The notes under the pieces were generated by a model. The model was not told the origin of the DNA. It did no database searches and saw nothing but the letters and a program-made list of their open reading frames with translations. DNA of 64,000 nt, from assembly GCF_049341065.1 (NCBI RefSeq), contig NZ_JBMPIX010000022.1:6145-70144 (forward strand). The letters are read 5' to 3'. The stretch is from Pacificoceanicola sp049341065. Lineage in GTDB: Bacteria; Pseudomonadota; Alphaproteobacteria; Rhodobacterales; Rhodobacteraceae. Shown here one piece after another: positions 37,001 through 43,778 of the stretch (position 1 is its first letter; each line of letters opens with the position of its first letter). Made by a program: the position numbers and the translations under genes.

Positions 37001-38442
37001 GTGCCATGCGCTTCGCCCGCGTAGATCACCGTCTCAAGCTGCGCGTCTGACAGGAGGCCATCACACAGTACGGCAGCGGGCAGCTTGGGGCGATAGCTGG
37101 GTTTTGGGGGAGCGACCGAGGCCATGGCCGCCGATTGCACCAGCTTGGTCGGGTGCGGTTCCGCCCCCGGGATGTCGATCGCCTGCAGCCGGAAGGTCTC
37201 ATAAATTGCATCCGACAAGCGCGTATTGGCACCGTCCTCGGTCGCATCGCGCAGCGTATAGGCAAGATCCTCGGCCTTGATCTGTGTTGCGGTGCTGGTG
37301 GTGGCTGTTGCGGACGTAGCGTGCGACCTGCCATTGGCGGTTCGCGTGGCATGGGCAGAATTTCCCGAAAAGGGGGAAAGAGGAGTTTGCGCGCGCAATA
37401 CTGGCGTTTCCAGCGTCAGGCGCGGTGGGACATGGGCTGTGATCAGCGAGAGCAGGCTGGTCACATCAGGGCCTATAGGACGCGTCAGATCAGCGGTGAT
37501 GCCACCTGCCTCACCACCGCGGCATTTGTCGAACACTGAAATCCGCGTCTCAAAGCTGGTGCCGTGTTTGGCGAAGGCCGCGCCGGACACAGCACCTGTA
37601 AAGACCAGATGCGCGGTCTCGCTCAGTCGGGCAAAGGCTTCAGCCCAGGCGGGAGCGTCGGGCGCGAAACTTGCGCCAGTAATGGCCACAAGTCGCCCAC
37701 CTGGGGCAAGCCGCGCCAAAGCTGAACGGATGTGCCGAGCCGTCGCCGTTGTCGTGCGGCCATTGACATTGGCCAGAGCGGAAAACGGCGGATTCATCAG
37801 GATCACACTCGGGCGGAGGTGCGCGTTGAGGTAATCGTCGATCTGAGCGGCGTCAAAGCAGGTGACAGGGGATTCCGGAAACAGAAGGCGCAGCAGATCG
37901 GCGCGGGTCTCGGCAAGTTCGTTGAGCGCGAGGCTGCCGCCTGCGATCGTGGCCAAGATGGCCAGAAGTCCAGTCCCGGCTGAAGGCTCCAAGACCAGAT
38001 CGCGCGCGGATATCTGCGCGGCCGTAAGTGCCGCGAACCCCATGGGCAGCGGGGTGCTGAATTGCTGGAAACGCTCCATCTCTTCCGACCGCCGGGTATG
38101 AGTTGGCAACAGGTTTGATACCTTGGCAAGGATCGGCAGCAAGGCTGTAGGCGATCCAGCCCGGGCCAACAGCGCGCGACCGAATTTCCGCAAGAAGAGG
38201 ACCAGCGCCACCTCGCAAGCCTCATAGGCCAGCTTCCAGTCCCAGGCGCCTGTCGCATCTGAGCCGCCAAAGGCGTGCTCCATCTCAAGGCGCAGGCGCA
38301 GCCCGTCGATTTGGAAGCCCTGTGCCAGGTCGGGTTGCAGCGCTTCAGCAACGGCGATGATCGCTGCAGCAGTATCTGGGGAGGGGATTGAGGCGACGGG
38401 CGTAAGCGCGCGCGCAGGCGCAACGGGGGCGAGGTGGGTCAT
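34063..38442 (-). CDS. Strawberry-notch-like helicase with N-terminal methyltransferase
   Basis: A 1459-residue plasmid protein. The N-terminal quarter is a SAM-dependent methyltransferase: LVLEPSAGTGLLAILA (about residue 165) and VILMNPPFSA (about 218), the NPPF catalytic motif. From about 440 on it is a strawberry-notch-type superfamily 2 helicase: LGDGTGAGKGRQSAG (Walker A), VILFDESHAMAN (motif II), VYVSATGATS (motif III) and QGLGRTNRTNQAQ (motif VI). Such proteins are widespread on alphaproteobacterial plasmids and may protect entering DNA by methylation or remodel it. Function is unproven. A class 2 leader (see 38514-38535) precedes it. Confidence 0.85.
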   Translation of the reverse strand: MTHLAPVAPARALTPVASIPSPDTAAAIIAVAEALQPDLAQGFQIDGLRLRLEMEHAFGGSDATGAWDWKLAYEACEVALVLFLRKFGRALLARAGSPTALLPILAKVSNLLPTHTRRSEEMERFQQFSTPLPMGFAALTAAQISARDLVLEPSAGTGLLAILATIAGGSLALNELAETRADLLRLLFPESPVTCFDAAQIDDYLNAHLRPSVILMNPPFSALANVNGRTTTATARHIRSALARLAPGGRLVAITGASFAPDAPAWAEAFARLSETAHLVFTGAVSGAAFAKHGTSFETRISVFDKCRGGEAGGITADLTRPIGPDVTSLLSLITAHVPPRLTLETPVLRAQTPLSPFSGNSAHATRTANGRSHATSATATTSTATQIKAEDLAYTLRDATEDGANTRLSDAIYETFRLQAIDIPGAEPHPTKLVQSAAMASVAPPKPSYRPKLPAAVLCDGLLSDAQLETVIYAGEAHGTHLAGFWSVDETGDMVSAAKDDDPDAIRFRRGFFLGDGTGAGKGRQSAGIVLDNWAQGRRKALWISKSDKLLEDAQRDWSALGQERLLVTPLSRFAQGKDIPLTEGILFTTYATLRSEERGARKSRVDQIVDWLGADFDGVILFDESHAMANAAGSKGERGDVTASQQGRAGLRLQHKLPNARVVYVSATGATSVHNLAYAQRLGLWGGEDFPFATRAEFVEAIEAGGVAAMEVLARDLRSLGLYTARSLSYDGVEYEMLVHTLTPEQRGIYDAYAGAFAIIHNNLAAAMEAANITGDSGTLNRQAKSAARSAFESAKQRFFGHLLTSMKTPTLIAAIDADLAAGHAAVIQIVSTGEALMERRLSDIPTDEWNDVRVDITPREACLDYLAHSFPVQLYEPFTDSEGNLSSRPVTRDGQPVECREAARRRDALIEHLASLPPVPGALDQIVQRFGTDLVAEVTGRSRRIVRKGEGHAARLVVESRAGSANLAETAAFMDDQKRILIFSDAGGTGRSYHADLGAKNQRLRVHYLLEPGWKADAAIQGLGRTNRTNQAQPPLFRPVATNVKAEKRFLSTIARRLDTLGAITRGQRQTGGQGLFRPEDNLESPYARDALRQLYRRIYRGDVAGCSLGAFEDATGLSLTDDNGLKDDLPPITTFLNRLLALTIDMQAVLFAAFEELLDQRIEGAIAAGVYDLGLETLRAESFQVTDARVIYTHPGSGAETQLLTIAEKRRNTPTSLADALDWLGDPKARLLVNSRSGRAAVQVPATSLMLDDGTIEPRLRLIRPTEASTVPARMMEDTHWLEADRAAFAAAWTAELAEVPEFSETTLHIVAGLLLPIWKQLPQDETRVYRLQTDDGQRIIGRRVSPSWVAATLAADAPQLTAAQVHALVLEGKTVVRLAEGMELHRSRVMGVNRIELSGFLGAAKDRLKADGFFSEIISWKLRLFCPTDSSGIAVLDRLLARCPVTELHARGGC

Positions 38443-38513
38443 TTGGAAACTCCGGGATGAGGGACAGGATCAGGCCCGGACACCCTCTTTCGGGCACCCT
38501 CAGGCCTAACCTT

Positions 38514-38535
38514 CCCCGGCCCTCCTCTTTCTCTC
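38514..38535 (-). promoter_or_regulatory. Shared leader box, class 2 (upstream of strawberry-notch-like gene)
   Basis: On the plus strand CCCCGGCCCTCCTCT followed by TTCTCTC, 72 bases upstream of the start at 38442. The same 22 bases, with one mismatch, lie 79 bases upstream of the DUF6878 gene at 42547-42568. Confidence 0.5.
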
Positions 38536-38560
38536 AAACGCCTTGATCTGGACAGCCAGC

Positions 38561-38589
38561 TTGATTGTGTTCCTGTTATGTTCTATGTT
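38561..38589 (+). promoter_or_regulatory. Promoter with LexA-type SOS box
   Basis: A -35 TTGATT (38561-38566) and a -10 TATGTT (38584-38589) are spaced by exactly 17 bases. The spacer contains GTTC-N7-GTTC (38569-38583), the known LexA operator of alphaproteobacteria. The gene at 38619 should therefore be repressed by LexA and induced by DNA damage. Confidence 0.7.
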
Positions 38590-38618
38590 TAGAAAAAAGC
38601 CAGAAAGGGAATTCCCCG

Positions 38619-38912
38619 ATGGAAAACACCATTTATGCCCTGCCCGCGACGCCAAAGCAGATCGCCTATGCGCGATCACTGGCACTGCGCAATCAGACCC
38701 TACTGCCGTGGGATGTTCAGCAGGATCGCCGATCCCTCAGCGCCTGGATCGAGGCGCAGGCCAAGCTGAACCCTGTCGCGCAGGACGACCGCCCAACCTC
38801 AAAGCAAGTCGCCTTCGCCGAGCGTCTCGCGCGCATCAAACGGCGCGCCGTGCCGGATGAGTGCTTTCGCGACAAGGGGCTCATGTCAAAGTGGATCGAC
38901 GGGAACAAGTGA
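38619..38912 (+). CDS. Small SOS-controlled hypothetical protein
   Basis: A 97-residue protein from ATG 38619, with AAAGGGA upstream. It contains two similar basic motifs, ATPKQIAYARSLALR and PTSKQVAFAERLARI, each followed by a tryptophan-containing segment (LSAWIEAQAKLN, MSKWIDGNK). It thus looks like an internal duplication of a roughly 40-residue helical unit. I recognise no function. The SOS-type promoter suggests a role when DNA is damaged or enters as single strand. Confidence 0.7.
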   Translation: MENTIYALPATPKQIAYARSLALRNQTLLPWDVQQDRRSLSAWIEAQAKLNPVAQDDRPTSKQVAFAERLARIKRRAVPDECFRDKGLMSKWIDGNK

Positions 38913-39028
38913 CTGTATTCTAATGGATGAAGAAGCAGGAAGCGTACCTGAGTTGTTTCGATTCTAGCTGAGGCCCGTGATGGACCATCAGACTTGCAAT
39001 CCCGTAGCATTGCAAGCATGGACTATCC

Positions 39029-39109
39029 GCCATGCTGTGGCAGATCATAATTGATATAGTTGAAAATCTATAGCATTGCGTAAATTCACTTTATGCCATA
39101 CTGTGGCAT
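39029..39109 (+). promoter_or_regulatory. Paired operator-like repeats before the HTH-Fic module
   Basis: GCCATGCTGTGGCA (39029-39042) and GCCATACTGTGGCA (39095-39108, extended to ATGCCA..TGGCAT) are imperfect palindromes 66 bases apart, 40-120 bases upstream of the HTH gene. Spacing of about six helical turns would let one repressor loop the promoter between them. Confidence 0.6.
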
Positions 39110-39147
39110 GGCGGTATGGCCGCAAATGCAAGATCACAGGTTGGCAG

Positions 39148-39609
39148 ATGTCGGTTACTCGAGCGAAGCAAAGACAGGCCCAAGAGAGGATCAACCAGGC
39201 TGCCAGCCTGGCGAAGTCGCTTGCAAAGCCGATCGGCGGCTGGATCGCCACCTTCCAGGAAGCGATCGGGATGAATGCCCCGGCCCTTGCTGAACGCCTC
39301 GGAATTTCACGAAACAACATCTATGCCGCGATCCAGAACGAACAGGCCGGAACCATCTCCGTGAACCAACTGGAGAAGATCGCCGAAGCCATGGGCGGCC
39401 GCTTTGTCTATGCAATCATCCCGCGCGAAGGCCCCGTTGAAGAGATCGTTCTGGCCCAAGCCCGTGCGAAGGCACGACGCATTATCCAGCGCACGCGGGC
39501 GCATATGGCTCTCGAAGAGCAGACAGAGGGTTTGCGCAGCGAAGCCGAGATGATCGAGGAACTCGCCGCCGACATTATCCGTGAAGGTCGACGGGATTTC
39601 TGGCAATGA
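39148..39609 (+). CDS. Mobile mystery protein A-like HTH regulator/antitoxin
   Basis: A 153-residue DNA-binding protein starting at ATG 39148. A helix-turn-helix (MNAPALAERLGISRNNIYAAIQNEQAGTISVNQLE is split here over residues 45-80) is followed by the family-typical AEAMGGRFVYAIIP and a helical C-terminus. It matches 'mobile mystery protein A', which is always paired with a Fic protein. The next gene, overlapping by four bases, is that partner. It probably represses the operon through the palindromes upstream and may neutralise the Fic enzyme. Confidence 0.85.
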   Translation: MSVTRAKQRQAQERINQAASLAKSLAKPIGGWIATFQEAIGMNAPALAERLGISRNNIYAAIQNEQAGTISVNQLEKIAEAMGGRFVYAIIPREGPVEEIVLAQARAKARRIIQRTRAHMALEEQTEGLRSEAEMIEELAADIIREGRRDFWQ

Positions 39610-40211
39610 CGCTCGAGCTTCACGAACCTTACGGCGCCACCCCCCTGACGCCCGACGAGTTGCTTGGCCTCAAGGCCAAGCATATTGCGACGCGCGGCGA
39701 GCTGAACGAACTCGAAGGGGAGAACATCATCTCAGGCCTTACCTGGCTCGACCGGCGCCCAAAATCGTTTGACGTCCTGACAGATGCCGCGGTGCGCGAA
39801 ATCCACAAGCGTCTTTTCGGGGAAGTCTGGGACTGGGCCGGCGTTTTCCGTCTGACCGACAAGAACATCGGGGTGCCGGTCTGGCACGTCTCTACCGAGT
39901 TGCGGACCTGTCTCGATGACGCCCGTTACTGGCGTGACCATAAGAGCTTCGATCCGCTGGAAGCAACGGCGCGCCTTCACCACCGCCTTGTCTGGATCCA
40001 TCCCTTTGCGAACGGCAATGGACGTTGGGCGCGGATCATGGCGGACGCCTACTTGGCGAAGATCAATCCGGACATCTTCCTCGACTGGTCTGGTGGTGGA
40101 ACGCTGAACGCCGAAAGTGCACACCGGTCAGCCTACATCGCAGCACTCAGAGCCGCCGATCAGCACGACTTCGAGCCCTTGGTGGCACTCGTGCGGTCAC
40201 TCGCAAGGTAG
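39606..40211 (+). CDS. Mobile mystery protein B-like Fic enzyme
   Basis: A 201-residue Fic/Doc-family protein. The catalytic loop WIHPFANGNGRWAR (about residue 135) keeps the histidine, the phosphate-binding GNGR and the following Arg of active AMP-transferring Fic enzymes. The start ATG overlaps the regulator stop (ATGA). An N-terminal inhibitory helix motif (S/T)xxxE(G/N) may be present in LEGENIIS but I cannot confirm it. I infer a toxin-antitoxin-like addiction module that stabilises the plasmid. Confidence 0.85.
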   Translation: MTLELHEPYGATPLTPDELLGLKAKHIATRGELNELEGENIISGLTWLDRRPKSFDVLTDAAVREIHKRLFGEVWDWAGVFRLTDKNIGVPVWHVSTELRTCLDDARYWRDHKSFDPLEATARLHHRLVWIHPFANGNGRWARIMADAYLAKINPDIFLDWSGGGTLNAESAHRSAYIAALRAADQHDFEPLVALVRSLAR

Positions 40212-40245
40212 CCGTCCGCTCCGACAGACAAGATGGCGTGGCGGT

Positions 40246-40890
40246 TCACCCGAACCGCCGTCCTCCTTTGGTGAAGGTATATTCATTGACAATGATCCCC
40301 TCCTCGATAGCCTCGTCAGAGGTGAGGTGGTCATACTCGGCCTGAAGCTGGCGGTAGAGCCAGCGCGCAAGGTCGCGAAGTGCCTCGGTCAGGATCTCTT
40401 CAGCGTCCTCGGTGGGCGGCTGCCAGTTCGGACTGTCCCGGGTGACATCCACGGACATGGTGTATTCGTGGTAATAGCGGCCGCGGTGACTGGCCTCAGC
40501 GACAAGCTGGTAGAAGTTCCGCCGCTGTACGGCCAACAGGCGGTCGGCGATGCCGTGCAACGTTGGATCCTGCGGGGCATAATTGCGGATGCGGGCGACC
40601 GCGCCCTTGGCGTGGCTGAAGTAGCCCTCGAAGCAAGCTCCATCCCCCTGTGACCAGAACCCTGAAAACCAGATGCAGGGTTTCTGCCTTGTCCCGCCGC
40701 CCATAAGGCGAACGAGGTTGGTCTTGAGGCGGATACCGAGGATATCGCAGATGCGCTCAAAATCCTCGTAGACGGCGTCCCACCAATCGTCGTGGGGCCC
40801 GAGTTCGCGATACCAACTGCGGGCCTTGTCCTTGGCGACGTCAGAGAGTTCGGGGAACTGGTAGACTGTCGTGCAGATCACCTCAGGCAT
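40246..40890 (-). CDS. Plasmid hypothetical protein (214 residues)
   Basis: An acidic, tryptophan- and tyrosine-rich cytoplasmic protein: VYQFPELSDVAKDKARSWYR, DDWWDAVYEDFERICDILGI and CIWFSGFWSQGDGACF. Similar proteins occur on many alphaproteobacterial plasmids and in phages and have been called 'antitoxin of toxin-antitoxin stability system' without evidence. It overlaps the next upstream gene by eight bases. Confidence 0.7.
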   Translation of the reverse strand: MPEVICTTVYQFPELSDVAKDKARSWYRELGPHDDWWDAVYEDFERICDILGIRLKTNLVRLMGGGTRQKPCIWFSGFWSQGDGACFEGYFSHAKGAVARIRNYAPQDPTLHGIADRLLAVQRRNFYQLVAEASHRGRYYHEYTMSVDVTRDSPNWQPPTEDAEEILTEALRDLARWLYRQLQAEYDHLTSDEAIEEGIIVNEYTFTKGGRRFG

Positions 40891-41302
40891 CGACGTCCTC
40901 CCCGTTCAGCGCTGCGGCCAACCACTCTTGGGTGTTGGTCCAACCTGTCGTGGTGCGGTTGCCAAGGTCGATGACATGCGCGCCGCCGCCAAAAGCTCCA
41001 AGCCGTGCACGCGAGCAAGTGTTGGCATATTCGAACCCCCAGAGGCCGGAGAGATCGAGGTCTTCGGCAAGGCGCAATACGAAACGGATGACAGCCTCAA
41101 TATCACCGTGGTCGTCATCGTGGATCCAAAGGACACTGCCCTCCGGTGCGTCCTGACGGGAAAGATCAAAGCCCGCGACCTCTGGCTCGTTGGCATCCTG
41201 ATCTTTGTCGCGACACTGCTGGAACAGCGCGAGCGCGCGGGCAGCATTGTCGGGTGTGCCGACGTCGATCAGGCACGAAAAATGGGTGAAGTAGTCCGCC
41301 AT
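40883..41302 (-). CDS. Plasmid hypothetical protein (139 residues)
   Basis: A 139-residue acidic protein (MADYFTHFSC, VLWIHDDDHGDIEAVIRFVL, LSGLWGFEYANTCSRARLGAFGGGA). The GAHVIDLG segment and general layout resemble small plasmid proteins encoded with the previous one. The GGTTCC just upstream of ATG 41302 includes an AGGAGGTT-like Shine-Dalgarno on the minus strand. Function unknown. Confidence 0.65.
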   Translation of the reverse strand: MADYFTHFSCLIDVGTPDNAARALALFQQCRDKDQDANEPEVAGFDLSRQDAPEGSVLWIHDDDHGDIEAVIRFVLRLAEDLDLSGLWGFEYANTCSRARLGAFGGGAHVIDLGNRTTTGWTNTQEWLAAALNGEDVDA

Positions 41303-41380
41303 AGGAACCTCCTGAAAATGAGAGTGACCCGGCCAATGGGCCGGGCACTGATTGTAATGTCTGGGACTAAGCTCGGCCGA

Positions 41381-41578
41381 TCAGCTGGAAGGCTGTTCGG
41401 TCGCGGCCTGGCGCGCAGCATGCTGGAAGAGCATCTGTCGGTAGAAGCGCTTGCGTGCCGTCCGAAAACCGCGGACCGCGCGCGTGTCAGGGTGTAGTGC
41501 CCGGACCGCCGCGCGGACGACGGCCAAGGGCGACGCCGTCGGCGGCAGGCCGAGGCGCTGATAAGCGGAGTCGGTCAT
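41381..41578 (-). CDS. Small basic J-domain-like protein
   Basis: A 65-residue protein starting MTDSAYQRLGLPPTAS and containing VVRAAVRALHPDT, reminiscent of a truncated J-domain (YxxLGLxxxA and the HPD tripeptide), followed by an Arg-rich tail. It is far too short for a chaperone partner and I do not claim that activity. It lies directly downstream of the broken DUF6915 gene. Confidence 0.45.
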   Translation of the reverse strand: MTDSAYQRLGLPPTASPLAVVRAAVRALHPDTRAVRGFRTARKRFYRQMLFQHAARQAATEQPSS

Positions 41579-41579
41579 G

Positions 41580-41964
41580 TCAGGATACCTCGAACACGGG
41601 CGAAGCCAAACGAGGGACCATGTGCGAATCGAGCAATACCTCTATCTTTTCGGCTCGGCCCATCCACGGATCGGGCCGGATCGCTTTCACCCAGTCGGCG
41701 AAGCTTGGGATAAAACCCAAGTCTTCTTTCACGTGCTGTTCGCCAACCCACCGGGTCGGGATGACGCGCCCGGTAGACAGGGTGATCGTAGGCCCGAAGA
41801 TCTTCTCGGCCATGAAGATGCCCTCGGCATGGTGGCGCAACGCACGGTGCCGGAAATCCGCTGTGATCGATTTCGAGGCGTCAAACCAAGCGTGCACGGC
41901 CAAGGTATCTTCGACCGTACCATTTCTTCACCGACGACAGGGCATGGTGATAAGGATGTGCCAT
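41580..41964 (-). pseudogene. Frameshifted DUF6915 family gene
   Basis: The gene starts at ATG 41964 with MAHPYHHALSSVKKW, the usual DUF6915 N-terminus, but this frame soon ends. The rest (TVEDTLAVHAWFDASKS, FRHRALRHHAEGIFMAEKIF, RWVGEQHVKEDLG) continues in another frame down to 41580. The shift lies right after the KKW codons, near 41917-41920. A one-base insertion or two-base loss fits. It is either a true pseudogene or a sequencing error; the rest of the protein is well preserved. Confidence 0.75.
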
Positions 41965-41975
41965 CGTTAGCCCCC

Positions 41976-42468
41976 TCAGAAGTCGTGGGTGAAGAGTTCG
42001 GACGAGGTGAACCGCTCGTTGAACTCCAGATGGATGCAGCGCGCGCCCGCGTCGAAGCAAAAATTCGCCATAGGCACCGTCGTTGTTTTCCCACCCACCA
42101 TGGGTGTCGCTGAGAAAATCGTAGACCAGCTGCTCGACGACAACTTCCAGAGAGAGGCTCCGCATTTCGACCTCGGGGGCGTCCCAGGTGATCGCGGCAT
42201 AGGAGATTTCGGTTGCGGGGAAGACGACGGCCTTATCGCCGGACCAGGCACCGATGCTTTCGATCTGGCCGCTGTCACCGGCACCATCGAAAATCACGGT
42301 GACATGGGTGATGCCGGCTGCCATCAGGCCGTCGAACAGGCGGTCCTTGTTGCCGGGCCGAAGGGCCTCGATCCGGTCGGCCAGCTCGGCATGCCCGGTG
42401 AGGATCGCGCCGAAATCGACCGTGGAAGGCTGCAGAGGGGCTGAAAGAGTGGGTTCAGTATGGGTCAT
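41976..42468 (-). pseudogene. Frameshifted DUF6878 family gene
   Basis: The frame from ATG 42468 reads as a DUF6878 protein (LADRIEALRPGNKDRLFDGL, VTVIFDGAGDSGQIESI, GGWENNDGAYGEF) and then shifts at a run of five A residues on the plus strand (42059-42063). One base fewer gives the expected continuation FDAGARCIHLEFNERF and FTHDF, with a stop at 41976. A homopolymer indel could be real, a sequencing error or a slippage site. It precedes the DUF6915 gene by 11 bases. Confidence 0.75.
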
Positions 42469-42546
42469 GGGAATCTCCGTTCAATGTGGACTGGTCAGAC
42501 CCCTCGGGTGGCGCACTCTTCTGCACCCCCAAAGGCTCAAACCCTC

Positions 42547-42568
42547 CCCGGCCCTCCTCTGTCTCTCG
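42547..42568 (-). promoter_or_regulatory. Shared leader box, class 2 (upstream of DUF6878 gene)
   Basis: Copy of the box at 38514-38535 with one mismatch in 22 bases (CCCCGGCCCTCCTCT then GTCTCTC), 79 bases upstream of ATG 42468. Parts of the following leader (a pyrimidine- or purine-rich stretch and CCCCCAAAGGCTC) are also similar. Confidence 0.5.
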
Positions 42569-42572
42569 AGTC

Positions 42573-43091
42573 TCACGCCGCGATCTGCAGCGCCCGGGCG
42601 GCAAACGCGCGCCACAGCGGATCGACAAGGCGTGCGTCCAGAAGATCGGCCCGGCGACGCAGCCGCTGCGCGAGATCGGATTCGTCCCATTCGGCAGCGC
42701 GGGCGGCTTGTGTGCGGGACTGGCAGGCTTCGATTACGACAGCGCGAGCCTCGACTGCGTTCGCAACAGGATTGCACCATGCGACTGCGCCGTCGCTGGC
42801 GGCCCCCGCCAGAACAAGGCGTTCGTCGCGATCAAGTATCGCAAGAAGCTGCGGAGCGGCATCAGGGCCGATATCTTCGGCATGGTCGATCGCCCCTCGC
42901 ATGGCTTCGGCCAGCGTATCGAAACGATCCAGGATCTTGGGGTGCGCCTGTCCAGACATCATGGCGGCAGGCGTTCGCGTCGCAGTCGTCAACGTAAAGG
43001 ATAAACAGGGATCGGCAGGCGTGTTCCGGAGCGCCGTCGCGAAGCCCGTCGTGCGTGTTATCGGTTGAGTCTGGAAAGGAAGATCGAACAT
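42573..43091 (-). CDS. Plasmid hypothetical protein (172 residues)
   Basis: A 172-residue protein from ATG 43091 (MFDLPFQTQPITRTTGFATA). It is Ala- and Arg-rich and helical, with acidic segments (DRFDTLAEAMRGAIDHAEDIG) and a C-terminal RLRRRADLLDARLVDPLW. Short hypothetical proteins with this pattern are common on Rhodobacterales plasmids. A class 1 leader box lies 16 bases upstream of the start. Confidence 0.65.
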   Translation of the reverse strand: MFDLPFQTQPITRTTGFATALRNTPADPCLSFTLTTATRTPAAMMSGQAHPKILDRFDTLAEAMRGAIDHAEDIGPDAAPQLLAILDRDERLVLAGAASDGAVAWCNPVANAVEARAVVIEACQSRTQAARAAEWDESDLAQRLRRRADLLDARLVDPLWRAFAARALQIAA

Positions 43092-43106
43092 GTGGGTATC
43101 TCCGAC

Positions 43107-43127
43107 GGTGCGGGAAGCCTCTCTCCC
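43107..43127 (-). promoter_or_regulatory. Shared leader box, class 1 (upstream of 172-residue gene)
   Basis: On the minus strand GGGAGAGAGGCTTCCCGCAC, 16 bases from the start codon. It matches boxes at 44997-45017 and 58946-58966, and the purine-rich sequence further upstream also aligns. Confidence 0.5.
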
Positions 43128-43187
43128 CACTTCACCCGTCAAAGACCAAACAGCTGCCCTCTCACTCGAAGGAGCGACAACGATCCG

Positions 43188-43688
43188 TCATTTGGACGCT
43201 GGTAAATCGCTCCATCGAACCCGCAGGTAGCGACCTTCGCGTTTTGGCAATTCCTTTCGGTCGATCATTCGGCCCGACACCTGAAAGTCCTCGTTGATCT
43301 TCACGACCAATAGCTTGTTGAAATTTCCATTTGTGTCGACCACGACCACGTCTTTCGTTTTGAACGGCGTAATGGTTTTAACTTCCACGTGGTCGTTGCC
43401 AAGCCTTCCATCAGCCCCTTGGGCATAGGTTTTATTCAGCTTGATGCCGTATGTGATAGCGCCAAACAGTTCACCGATATCGCCGTAGACAGAAAGGTGA
43501 AGGCCCGTTTCCAGATGATAGCTCTCAGCAAGCGAGATAAGATCCTCAAAATAGGGGATCATGGACCTGATCGCGTTCGGGTATTTTGCGCCCCATTCCT
43601 TGTAGCGAAGCTGCTCGTCGATCTCCGACCAGGTAACCCATTCGCCATCATCGTAAAATGCGCGATCCGACCAATCTATTTCTTCCAT
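43188..43688 (-). CDS. Hypothetical protein, possible PD-(D/E)XK-like fold
   Basis: A 166-residue protein, more AT-rich than its neighbours. Helical N-terminus (WSEIDEQLRYKEWGAKYPNA), then a helix with ESYHLETGLHLSVYGDIGELFGAI, and HVEVKTITPFKTKDVVVVDT, which resembles the E-x-K strand of restriction-like nucleases, with a preceding Gly/Glu helix. I suspect a nuclease or a DNA-end-binding fold but a homology search would be needed. The composition suggests recent acquisition. Confidence 0.6.
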   Translation of the reverse strand: MEEIDWSDRAFYDDGEWVTWSEIDEQLRYKEWGAKYPNAIRSMIPYFEDLISLAESYHLETGLHLSVYGDIGELFGAITYGIKLNKTYAQGADGRLGNDHVEVKTITPFKTKDVVVVDTNGNFNKLLVVKINEDFQVSGRMIDRKELPKREGRYLRVRWSDLPASK

Positions 43689-43778
43689 TTATGTTCGCCC
43701 AACTTGAATCACTTCAAGCAAGTAGCAATTCAATTTGGCAATAAAGTGGCCGGAGGCAACAGAGCCTCCGGCACCGCG

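Noticed and set aside
38993..39016. tRNA fragment or attachment site before the HTH gene
   Set aside because: There is an eight-base inverted repeat (CTTGCAAT/ATTGCAAG) but no tRNA arms or T-loop consensus could be drawn.
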